A DNA stretch of 64,000 nucleotides from JBOZRQ01 sp050789255. GTDB lineage: Bacteria; Bacillota; Sulfobacillia; Symbiobacteriales; Symbiobacteriaceae. The notes beneath the pieces were generated by a model. The model did not search any database. It was given only the letters and a program-made list of their open reading frames with translations, and was not told the DNA's origin. The stretch is from assembly GCA_050789255.1 (NCBI GenBank), contig JBOZRQ010000060.1, forward strand, positions 124,001 through 188,000, written 5' to 3'. Below are positions 26,027-32,090 of this stretch, in pieces (positions within the stretch are counted from its first letter, which is position 1; every line of letters begins with the position of its first letter). A program made the position numbers and the translations under genes.

Positions 26027-27150
26027 GAGAGATCATCCTTTTTCCGTTTCAGGTGAAAATGGACGGTCGAAGGCACAATTCCGAGCCAGTCGGCTAGATC
26101 GCGAGTGGACACACTATCTCCAAGTGCGCGTTTTGCTACCCGACAAAACTCCCCGCGGTTCTTAGCGAAGGAAGCGGTGGCCATCCTTGGGAGTTCTTCA
26201 AAAGCAGCTCTGACGGGGTTCGCCTCATCCAGGACAACCCGCCGTAATACGCGGTCCGAGAGTTTGCAGACGTCAGCCGCACTCAGGCCGCTCGTCAGCT
26301 CTGCAAGGCATCCCAGAACATCAACCTTACCCTTCATGTCAACACCGGCTTGTCTCAGGTGGCGCTCCAACAGTTGACGCCGCTCTGCAACTCCGGGAAG
26401 GCTGACTTCGAGTGCCGTATCGAACCTTCGCCAGATGGCCCTATCCAACAGCTCCGGGTGATTGGTCGCCGCTGCCAAGATGCCGCCTGCCGGCCAGCTC
26501 TCCAGTTCTGTTAGTAAGACGTTGACAAGTCGTTTGAGTTCCCCGACATCCCCTGGGTCATCGCGCTTCTTCGCTACTGCATCAAACTCGTCAAGGAACA
26601 GCAAGCTCGGTTGACGCCGTGCATAGTCCAGCACGGTCCTCAGATTGTGGCCGGTCTTGCCCAAGTAGCTGGAGATGGCGGTAGAAAGATCCAACTGGAT
26701 TAGGGGTAGCCCCAGTAGAGATGCAAGGTACCGTACTGTATGGGTTTTCCCGACTCCAGGAGCTCCGGTAAGGAGTAGGCTGGTCGGGGGTCGTAGTCCC
26801 TGCGCGATCAGTTTCTTTCCCATCTGCCATTCGCGCACAAACCTGTCCAGTTGGGCCCGCTCGGCTTCCTGGAGAACGGGAGGGGGCACGTCCGCCGGTT
26901 CCTCCAGTCGAACAAGGGAAAGGTGACTGTCTCGATCTGTCGGCGTCGGTTCAACCCCAATGGACCTAAGTGGGCTGGCCCCTGCACCCACCTGGGTCAA
27001 GCAGTCTGCAATCTCCTCAGATACCTTTGGGTGCGTCTTGTGCACTTTCCGGGCAATGGTTAGCGCCAGGCTCTCAAGCCGCGCTGTCTCTCCCATAAAC
27101 GCCGCTCGAAGTACACGAGGAAGAAAAGAAATGACATCCTCCGCCGGCAT
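26023..27150 (-). CDS. AAA ATPase partner of the subtilase (ietA-like)
   Basis: A 375-aa AAA+ ATPase starting at ATG 27150 behind GGAGGG (10 bases). Walker A is GAPGVGKT (129-136), Walker B LLFLDEFDA (183-191), sensor 1 AATN (227-230) and the arginine finger region RRFD (241-244). Residues 1-115 form a variable N-terminal region. The C-terminus carries a helix-turn-helix-like segment (STRDLADWLGIVPSTVHFHLKRKK), which could bind DNA and autoregulate the operon. It is translationally coupled to the subtilase. By analogy it restrains or delivers the protease; the HTH tail is a distinctive feature. Confidence 0.85.
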   Translation of the reverse strand: MPAEDVISFLPRVLRAAFMGETARLESLALTIARKVHKTHPKVSEEIADCLTQVGAGASPLRSIGVEPTPTDRDSHLSLVRLEEPADVPPPVLQEAERAQLDRFVREWQMGKKLIAQGLRPPTSLLLTGAPGVGKTHTVRYLASLLGLPLIQLDLSTAISSYLGKTGHNLRTVLDYARRQPSLLFLDEFDAVAKKRDDPGDVGELKRLVNVLLTELESWPAGGILAAATNHPELLDRAIWRRFDTALEVSLPGVAERRQLLERHLRQAGVDMKGKVDVLGCLAELTSGLSAADVCKLSDRVLRRVVLDEANPVRAAFEELPRMATASFAKNRGEFCRVAKRALGDSVSTRDLADWLGIVPSTVHFHLKRKKDDLS

Positions 27151-27193
27151 GCGTTCGACTCCCTCCAAAATACGACCAGAATAGAACACTCTT

Positions 27194-27223
27194 ATTATAT
27201 TGCGACTGTAGGCTTGAGGTCAA
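27194..27223 (-). promoter_or_regulatory. Promoter of the AAA ATPase / subtilase operon
   Basis: On the minus strand TTGACC (27223-27218) and TATAAT (27199-27194) are separated by 18 bases, a near-consensus vegetative promoter about 40 bases before the ATPase start. It shows the island is expressed independently of phage late transcription, and against it. Confidence 0.85.
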
Positions 27224-27311
27224 TTGCCGTTCGATATGGATCGCATCAGGGCGAAAATCGAACGCTGTGTTGCTGGCTGGAGCACCCCGCAGCAGCGGCC
27301 GTTGACAAGGC

Positions 27312-27349
27312 GACAAGAGGCGCCCCGCTGATGGCGGGCACCTCTTGTC
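27312..27349. other. Hairpin in the gap upstream of the ATPase operon
   Basis: GACAAGAGG(C)GCCCCGC pairs with GCGGGC(A)CCTCTTGTC around a short loop. No T-run follows on either strand. The remainder of the 27.22-27.51 kb gap contains one weak terminator-like AACCC/GGGTTTTT element near 27380-27416 and no convincing gene. Confidence 0.6.
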
Positions 27350-27511
27350 GTTCCATATGCGCGGCAACCTGTCAAGAAGCAACCCGGCGTGCCTCAGAGG
27401 TGCCCTTGGGTTTTTCTCGCTATATACCCTTGATCCATCGCCAGACCAGCTGGGCCAGGGCTGAGTCTATGACCATCAGGAGCAGAGCCGTCCAGCCCCT
27501 CGGGCTTTGAC

Positions 27512-27700
27512 ATTAGATCCGCGAACCGACGCCAGGCCTACGCCGGTCAATATGGCCTGAACTTTACCGGCGAGCAGTGGCGGAGCCTCCTGGAGCAGGC
27601 CGTCTCCGAAATGAACGAGCACGCCCACTTCTTCGGGGTCCCTCTGCCGCCGGCTAAACAAAGTGGTACCGCACGTGCGGTACCCCCGACCAAAGCCTAG
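27512..27700 (+). pseudogene. Truncated second copy of the holin C-terminus
   Basis: In the frame ending at TAG 27698-27700, the segment QAYAGQYGLNFTGEQWRSLL then EQAVSEMNE matches the last third of the intact holin (SMAATVGLKLAEEQWKSLL then EQAVLEMNE). There is no membrane segment and no start codon with a ribosome-binding site; the frame opens after TGA 27470-27472. The reading frame runs through the second palindrome and adds about 15 residues. It is best read as the 3' remnant of a duplicated or replaced holin gene on the far side of the cargo island. Confidence 0.8.
27665..27684. repeat. Perfect 20-bp palindrome, copy 2
   Basis: GGTACCGCAC plus its exact complement. The central 18 bases are identical to the palindrome at 22908-22925, and as there it is followed by a GCCCC-type terminator after about 29 bases. 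Confidence 0.85.
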
Positions 27701-27713
27701 TCGTAAGAAGTTA

Positions 27714-27746
27714 GCCCCCGGGTGCCAGCACGGCGCCCGGGGGCTT
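27714..27746. terminator. Bidirectional terminator after the holin remnant
   Basis: GCCCCCGGGTGCC pairs with GGCGCCCGGGGGC around AGCAC, followed by TTTG on the plus strand. Read on the minus strand it follows the small membrane protein stop at 27752. It is homologous in layout to the terminator at 22952. Confidence 0.85.
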
Positions 27747-27751
27747 TGCGT

Positions 27752-27955
27752 CTAGCTGGCCAGGTAACTCTTGTAACGCCAGTGGGCGTAGATGCCGCAC
27801 AGCACGGCCCCAAAGTGGAGCAGGCTGCCGTCTTCGATCAGGCTCAGGTGCAGCATGATCCACCCGATGATTACCCACTCCAACACCACCGCCACCCAGG
27901 CCCAGAAACCGCGCTCCTTGCGCTTCTCAGCGATCGGTGTCACTTTTCCCTGCAC
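27752..27955 (-). CDS. Small two-helix membrane protein
   Basis: A 67-aa protein. GTG 27955 was chosen because GAGGAGG lies seven bases before it; an in-frame GTG at 27970 overlaps the previous gene. It has a basic N-terminus (EKRKERG) and two hydrophobic segments (WAWVAVVLEWVIIGWIMLHL and LLHFGAVLCGIYAHW). It forms an operon with the secreted stalk-domain protein upstream. No family is recognised; size and topology would also fit a holin-like protein. Confidence 0.6.
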   Translation of the reverse strand: MQGKVTPIAEKRKERGFWAWVAVVLEWVIIGWIMLHLSLIEDGSLLHFGAVLCGIYAHWRYKSYLAS

Positions 27956-27966
27956 GTTGTTCCTCC

Positions 27967-28965
27967 TCACGTGTTACACCCGATCAACACCCGGCGGTGA
28001 TGCGGCTGCCACTCCACCCTGCAGAACGGTTCCAGTGATGCCCTGAGCGGAACCATGGTTCTGTCGTTCTTGATGAACGGTGCCGGATCTAGGTGCTTCG
28101 TATCACCGTTGCTGACGGTGGCCGACTGCTGCCCGATCCCATAGGTCATAGCCAGGTGGTCGCGGGGCCGCTCCAGCCTCACCGACCGTGTGGGGCCGTC
28201 CCAGGTGATCGCCAGGCCGGCCTCGCCGAGCGCACGTAGGGGTACGACCATCCTCCCGGCGATCGGATCTATGTAGGCGACGGCGTCCATAGGTGTACGC
28301 CGCCACGCCCCAGCGGTGTATGCGCCCAGGTCGTCGCCTCCCTCATCAAGGGCCAGGAGTGTGTAGTCGGTAAAGGCACCACCGGTCAGTGCCCAGATCT
28401 GGTTCAGCTTGAAGACCAGCTCCTCGTTGGCAAGCCCATAGAACCGGTCGACGCCATCGACGAGGGCCTGGTCTTTGAGAAACGACGCTGGGTACTGGCA
28501 GGCCTCTCGCGCGGATTGAATACCGTAGGTGAGCACACACAAGGCAATCTTGCCCGCACCAGCCGCGGCAATCTTGAGGATGGCTCGCTTTACCTTCTTG
28601 CGGAAAGGGTCCTCGTCGTCATCGGGTGCCGGCTTCTCCTTGGGCCTGGCCTTCTCAGCCTGGAACACCGCCGATAGGTTGTAGATACGGCCGTCACTGC
28701 CAGTCAGTTCCCCCTGCCAACGGTAGTACTCCAGATCGGCGTCGATCAGGTCATTCTCACTGAGCAGGCTGAACCATACGGCCTCTCGCAGCTCACCTGA
28801 CAACATGGGTTCCTTCAGGAATCCAGCCTCCCATTTGATCCGCTCCACGTCCTGCGCCGTCACCCGCGTAACAACAGGCACCCAGTAGATCACTCCAGCA
28901 GCCCTAGCCGGCGCTGCCCCGGCCAGCAACACCATGAGCAGAAGTCCTGTGACAAACCCCCTCAT
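27967..28965 (-). CDS. Secreted protein with copper-amine-oxidase-like stalk domain
   Basis: A 332-aa protein with a clear signal peptide (GFVTGLLLMVLLAGAAPARA, cleavage after ARA about residue 23). The C-terminal 110 residues form the stalk-type domain found in many Firmicutes exported proteins, recognised by DPIAGRMVVPLRALGEAGLA, then ITWDGPTRSVRLERP, and a second NDRTMVPLRASLEPF unit. The middle contains an acidic linker (KPAPDDDEDPF) and two Cys. It probably acts at the cell surface. It is unusual next to a prophage lysis module and may be a lysogenic-conversion gene or host DNA; the prophage boundary is not resolved. Confidence 0.75.
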   Translation of the reverse strand: MRGFVTGLLLMVLLAGAAPARAAGVIYWVPVVTRVTAQDVERIKWEAGFLKEPMLSGELREAVWFSLLSENDLIDADLEYYRWQGELTGSDGRIYNLSAVFQAEKARPKEKPAPDDDEDPFRKKVKRAILKIAAAGAGKIALCVLTYGIQSAREACQYPASFLKDQALVDGVDRFYGLANEELVFKLNQIWALTGGAFTDYTLLALDEGGDDLGAYTAGAWRRTPMDAVAYIDPIAGRMVVPLRALGEAGLAITWDGPTRSVRLERPRDHLAMTYGIGQQSATVSNGDTKHLDPAPFIKNDRTMVPLRASLEPFCRVEWQPHHRRVLIGCNT

Positions 28966-29035
28966 GTCGAGTCAAACCCTCCTATCCATTTCCATCCACC
29001 AGTGAATACGGAGGTGGACCCGTCCCGGTTCGAAT

Positions 29036-29175
29036 AGCAAAAGGCCCCGCTCCCGAAATGGAAGCAGGGCCGCTGATGGGCACCCTCCGCACCGGCTGGG
29101 CCACGGACTCAGCCGGGCGGAGTACGGGTGAGCCTGGCCCGAGGTCACAGGCTCGGGTCAGGGTAGCCCCAGTAT
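29036..29175 (-). ncRNA. Candidate small structured RNA with its own terminator
   Basis: The gap between two divergent genes contains, on the minus strand, a TATGATATACT -10-like element (about 29190-29180), three stems, and a terminator at 29071-29043 ending in TTTT. The terminator stem of 12 pairs includes two G-U pairs that would be A-C mismatches on the other strand, so the RNA is read from the minus strand. A middle stem pairs CTCCGC plus CCGGCTG with CAGCCGG plus GCGGAG. The first part can form either GAGCCTG/CAGGCTC or CCCGAG/CTCGGG, which share bases. No known RNA family was recognised, and no good -35 was seen. Confidence 0.5.
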
Positions 29176-29298
29176 ATCATACCGTTGGGAAATCGTAGGA
29201 GAAAAATTGGTTACCACTATGGCATATTCGGTTGATGTTCGCCGTGCCTGTCTGCAACACTGACTGTGATACCCAGCCTTGTCACGGGGGTGTGGGAC

Positions 29299-30198
29299 AT
29301 GGTGGACATCGTGGCCCGGCTGTACCAGCAGGGCCAGTACATGGCGGCCTCCCGGGCGTTCCTGGAGGCGCTGCAGGACCCGCAGATCATTTCCCCAGGC
29401 CAGCTGGCCGATCTCTACTACCTCGGAGCCCGGATTCGCTACAAACTCCAACAGCACCACTCCGCGTTGGAATTGCTCCGCATGGCAGAGCGCTATGCGG
29501 TCAGCGCGGGCAACGCTAACCTGCTCGGTCGGATCTGGTTCAACCTGGTGGACTATCTGCGGATCTGCGGCGAGACCGGCGAGGCCCTGGAGTACGCCGG
29601 CAGGTTCATCGAAAACATGGGCATGTACCCCGAGCTCGAACAGTTCGCCGGCGCCTGCCACTACAACATGGGGCTATGTCTGGACCAGCGGCGGCAGTAC
29701 CCGGAGGCGATCTCGCACTACCGGGTGGCCGAGGCCCTGATCGCTCAGGCAGGCGACGTGGCCACTGCGGTGATGGTGCTGCAAAACCTCGCCTGGCTGC
29801 TCATCCAGGAGGGCGAGCTGTCCGAGGCGGACGGCGCCCTGACCAGGGCCGCCGAGAAACTTGCCGGACTCGATGCTCGACCAGACCTGCAGCGCAACCT
29901 CCTTCTCGTCCAGGGGTACCGACGCTACGCTGGCCGGGAGTATGAGGAGGCTCGTCTGGTCTGTATGGAGTTCCTCTCCCCGGGCGTACAGGCGACGGCC
30001 GAGCAGCGCTTTTGGAGTTGCTGGATGCTCGGGATGATGTACGCCGAGGTTGGCAGGCCAGACCTGACGGAGCGGTTCTGGGCGCTGGCCAACGATGCTG
30101 CACTGGTCACCGGGGAGCCACGGCTGCTCAACAGCGCCAACGATCTCCGGCGGCGACTGCTATTGGGGGCGGTGTATCCGAGTAATGGCGAGCAGTAG
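29299..30198 (+). CDS. TPR-repeat protein, possible peptide receptor
   Basis: A 299-aa all-helical protein made of tetratricopeptide-type repeats, for example LADLYYLGARIRYKLQQHHS, the ACHYNMGLCLDQRRQYPEAI unit and VMVLQNLAWLLIQEGELSEA. ATG 29299 follows GGGGGTG; an in-frame GTG at 29266 is an alternative. There is no N-terminal helix-turn-helix, so unlike PlcR or AimR it cannot bind DNA by that route; it more resembles Rap-type proteins, though shorter. The gene for a 40-aa secreted peptide follows at once. In RRNPP-type systems such a pair forms receptor and signal. This is inference from architecture. Confidence 0.75.
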   Translation: MVDIVARLYQQGQYMAASRAFLEALQDPQIISPGQLADLYYLGARIRYKLQQHHSALELLRMAERYAVSAGNANLLGRIWFNLVDYLRICGETGEALEYAGRFIENMGMYPELEQFAGACHYNMGLCLDQRRQYPEAISHYRVAEALIAQAGDVATAVMVLQNLAWLLIQEGELSEADGALTRAAEKLAGLDARPDLQRNLLLVQGYRRYAGREYEEARLVCMEFLSPGVQATAEQRFWSCWMLGMMYAEVGRPDLTERFWALANDAALVTGEPRLLNSANDLRRRLLLGAVYPSNGEQ

Positions 30199-30258
30199 GT
30201 GCTCGCCACCTCGTGGGATCCGGTTTCGCTGGCAGATAAAAATCAGGGGGTATGCAGG

Positions 30259-30381
30259 GTGAAGCGTGCACTGGGCGTGGTTCTGATGATCATGGTGATT
30301 CTATCCCTGGCGAGCGTGGCCATGGCTGGTGGGCCAAATGGCGGGATCACAATCGATAGCGCCCGCAGCGTGGCACGGTAG
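30259..30381 (+). CDS. 40-aa secreted peptide precursor (Phr/AimP-like candidate)
   Basis: GTG 30259 lies eight bases after AGGGGG (30245-30250), a better start than any upstream codon. The product has Lys-Arg at residues 2-3, a hydrophobic core (ALGVVLMIMVILSLASV) and an AMA cleavage site, leaving a 17-residue tail GGPNGGITIDSARSVAR. This is the form of exported signalling-peptide precursors. It is 60 bases downstream of the TPR gene and two bases upstream of a small membrane peptide gene, all before one terminator. Confidence 0.7.
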   Translation: MKRALGVVLMIMVILSLASVAMAGGPNGGITIDSARSVAR

Positions 30382-30382
30382 C

Positions 30383-30508
30383 ATGGCCCGGTACCGGAAC
30401 GATCTGCGTAACCCGATCACTCGCTGGTACATCCGTGTCATGGGGCCGCTGCTGGTGCTGGCCGTGGTGGCGGCCGCTGGGCAGGCGTTGCTGGACCTGC
30501 TGCGATAA
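30383..30508 (+). CDS. 41-aa membrane peptide
   Basis: ATG 30383 begins one base after the previous stop. The peptide has a basic N-terminus (ARYRNDLRNPITRWYIR) and one membrane helix (VMGPLLVLAVVAAAGQALLDLL). It ends at TAA 30506-30508, eight bases before the terminator stem. Translation is probably coupled to the secreted peptide. A role in export, processing or immunity for that peptide is possible but unproven. Confidence 0.55.
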   Translation: MARYRNDLRNPITRWYIRVMGPLLVLAVVAAAGQALLDLLR

Positions 30509-30515
30509 AGAGAAG

Positions 30516-30547
30516 CCCCCTGCCTCCCGGTGGAGTGCAGGGGGTTA
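30516..30547 (+). terminator. Terminator of the TPR / peptide operon
   Basis: CCCCCTGC pairs with GCAGGGGG around a 13-base loop, followed by TTAGTTGTTCT. It closes the three-gene cassette. Confidence 0.8.
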
Positions 30548-30937
30548 GTTGTTCTCCTTTGTGCGTGTCGGGGAGGAAATAGCTTCACGGACCTGTACAG
30601 CGATATCGCCGCTGAGCTGCGGGCCCGGGACCTGTACCTTCACCTGGCCAACATCGTGTTGGACCCGGGGAGTCGGGACACGCTGATCTTCCTGGGGAAC
30701 CGGGAAGAGGCGCACGCCGCCTCGTTCGCGCGTGCGTTGGAGGCGATCAAGGGGACGATTGAGTTGCCGCGGGAGTGGTTCAAGCACCCTTACGTGAACG
30801 CGTCGCCGGGGACGTACCAGGAGTTCCTCGACAAGTACGCACCGGTGACCCCGCCGGCCCCGCTCACCTATCCGCCGCAGTACCCGTTCCCGTTCCCGCC
30901 CAACTACCCGCCGCAGACGACGGGGGGCTTGTTGTAG
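30530..30937 (+). CDS. Ferritin-like (rubrerythrin-type) protein with proline-rich tail; start uncertain
   Basis: The segment LYSDIAAELRARDLYLHLAN with a later NREEAHAASFARALEAI gives Glu...ExxH ligands of a four-helix di-metal protein, though only two of the usual four helices are clear. The C-terminus is a Pro/Tyr-rich tail (TYPPQYPFPFPPNYPPQ). The only legal start in frame is GTG 30530, inside the terminator stem, while a good GGGGAGG lies at 30570-30576 without a start at proper distance. Either a non-standard start near 30590 is used or the 5' end has suffered a frameshift. Length from the motif alone is about 115 residues. Confidence 0.55.
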   Translation: MECRGLVVLLCACRGGNSFTDLYSDIAAELRARDLYLHLANIVLDPGSRDTLIFLGNREEAHAASFARALEAIKGTIELPREWFKHPYVNASPGTYQEFLDKYAPVTPPAPLTYPPQYPFPFPPNYPPQTTGGLL

Positions 30938-30946
30938 CGGTTCAAG

Positions 30947-30981
30947 GCGTTGGGCGACCCGGTCAGTGGGTCGCCCAACGC
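30947..30981. terminator. Perfect 14-bp hairpin between convergent genes
   Basis: GCGTTGGGCGACCC and its exact complement surround a seven-base loop, between the ferritin-like gene and the minus-strand repressor remnant. No T-run follows, but the position suits a bidirectional terminator. Confidence 0.7.
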
Positions 30982-30999
30982 CATCTCATGCTCCGTAGG

Positions 31000-31137
31000 T
31001 TAGCGCAGTCGGAGGAACGTCGGCATCATCTCTTGGAGCGCCGTCTCAGGGTTTCCTCCAGACTCAACCTCCTTGGCGATCATCTTCCCCAGCTGGCAGG
31101 CACTGACCTCCCTGGCCTGCCCCTCGATCCGCTTCAT
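31000..31137 (-). pseudogene. Remnant of a CsoR/CstR-type repressor gene
   Basis: A 45-codon minus-strand frame begins MKRIEGQARE, the hallmark N-terminal helix of the CsoR family (usual form RRIEGQVRG), and ends in a helical stretch (GKMIAKEVESGGNPETALQE) like the family C-terminus. About 40 residues of the expected middle, with the conserved His/Cys sensing residues, are missing, and no ribosome-binding site is present. In-frame upstream codons also read DQRG before the Met, suggesting the original gene began further upstream. It lies divergent to the rhodanese gene, the normal place for this regulator. Confidence 0.45.
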
Positions 31138-31217
31138 GCCCCTTTGGTCCGCTGGCAAACGCTGATGACGACAGGTGTACTCCGCGTATACCCAGACCGG
31201 GTATCGTATTTTGATTG

Positions 31218-31246
31218 TTGATTCTACATACCCCCAGGGGTATCAT
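31218..31246 (+). promoter_or_regulatory. Rhodanese promoter with CsoR/CstR-type operator
   Basis: TTGATT (31218-31223) and TATCAT (31241-31246) are spaced by exactly 17 bases. The 16-bp dyad ATACCCCCAGGGGTAT at 31228-31243 overlaps the spacer and the -10. G/C-run operators of this form are the known targets of CsoR and persulfide-sensing CstR repressors. Confidence 0.75.
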
Positions 31247-31283
31247 ATGTGTGGTCGGACGAAACCAAAGGAGGGCTCTCGAT

Positions 31284-31607
31284 ATGTTGGGTTTTGGCGC
31301 ACGTATTACGAATGTATCCGCTGGTGAGCTGCAGGACCGACTCGCCAAGGGAGGCAAGCTGACTGTCATTGATGTGCGGGAGCCCGGGGAGTATGCGGAG
31401 GGGCATATCCCTGGCAGCGTTCTCCGGCCCCTGGACCAGATTCGCACCTGGGGTCATGAGCTGAACAAGGATGAGGAGATCTTCCTGGTCTGCAGGTCCG
31501 GCGCCCGGTCCACCGTGGCCTACAAGTACCTGCAGTCGCTCGGGTTCAAGAACCTGCGCAATGTCAGCGGCGGCATCATCACCTGGCGCGGCTCCGTGGC
31601 CCGTTAA
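31284..31607 (+). CDS. Rhodanese-like sulfurtransferase
   Basis: A 107-aa single-domain rhodanese. The start is ATG 31284 behind AAGGAGGG. It shows VIDVREPGEYAEGHIPGS and the active loop CRSGARS with Cys70 as the persulfide-carrying residue, then NVSGGIITWRG, the usual end. It transfers sulfane sulfur to acceptors. With the operator in its promoter it belongs to a persulfide-stress response, though the neighbouring repressor and CoA-disulfide reductase genes are broken, so it may now be unregulated from this locus. Confidence 0.92.
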   Translation: MLGFGARITNVSAGELQDRLAKGGKLTVIDVREPGEYAEGHIPGSVLRPLDQIRTWGHELNKDEEIFLVCRSGARSTVAYKYLQSLGFKNLRNVSGGIITWRGSVAR

Positions 31608-31617
31608 GTTCGGGGGC

Positions 31618-32007
31618 TTAGTGAACGGCCTCGTCGATCGCACTTTTGAGGTCCGCTTCTACGCCGGTCGCCAGGTCCTGCAACCGGTTTTCGCCCACGA
31701 GATCCATGAGCAGTTCGGGACGCAGCATGCCCACCTGCGTTTTGCCATCCCGGCTGAAGACGGCCATTTTGCAGGGAAGAAAGAACCCGACCATGACACT
31801 GGTCTCCAGCGCTTCTTTGGCCCGGGGAGCGTTGCACACCTCAATGATGTGAAACTCAGGGGCCAGGTCGAGCCCCTTTTCCTTTAGCTTTGCCTGCATG
31901 TCCAGGTGCCACAACGCGGAGAACGTCCGTTTTGTCAGAGCGTTCTCCAGTGCTGCGATTGCTTCCGGGACGGACTTCTCCGTGGGGCGGGTGTAATGGT
32001 ACTCCAT
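31618..32007 (-). CDS. DUF302 family protein
   Basis: A 129-aa cytoplasmic protein with the DUF302 outline: N-terminal YTRPTEKSVPEAIAALENAL, a WHLDMQAKLKEKG helix, the EFHIIEVCNAPRAKEAL strand-Cys region and VGFFLPCKMAVFSRDGKT. It is convergent with the rhodanese gene, 11 bases apart, and probably divergent from the CoA-disulfide reductase. DUF302 genes often accompany sulfur and redox genes, sometimes on rhodanese operons; its biochemical role is unknown. All parts of the domain appear present. Confidence 0.85.
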   Translation of the reverse strand: MEYHYTRPTEKSVPEAIAALENALTKRTFSALWHLDMQAKLKEKGLDLAPEFHIIEVCNAPRAKEALETSVMVGFFLPCKMAVFSRDGKTQVGMLRPELLMDLVGENRLQDLATGVEADLKSAIDEAVH

Positions 32008-32090
32008 GCCGTCGTCACCTCTGCAGGACTTAGATCCGCGCTACTAGCATGGCCCATTGGTGACCGAATTCAACCCGAGGGGGGAACGGT

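Noticed and set aside
760..29037. The 14-mer CCCGGTTCGAATAG at 760-773 and 29024-29037, tRNA T-loop-like, as prophage att sites
   Set aside because: A 14-base match is expected by chance in a 64-kb window, and no tRNA structure or core-site context exists at either place.
29036..29175. Match to a known RNA (SRP RNA, tmRNA, RNase P, common riboswitches)
   Set aside because: None of the conserved motifs of those families could be found; it is left as an unassigned RNA candidate.
29036..29175. Minus-strand RNA as the leader of the stalk-domain gene only
   Set aside because: A strong terminator lies between it and that gene, so simple leader function was not accepted, though a switch is possible.
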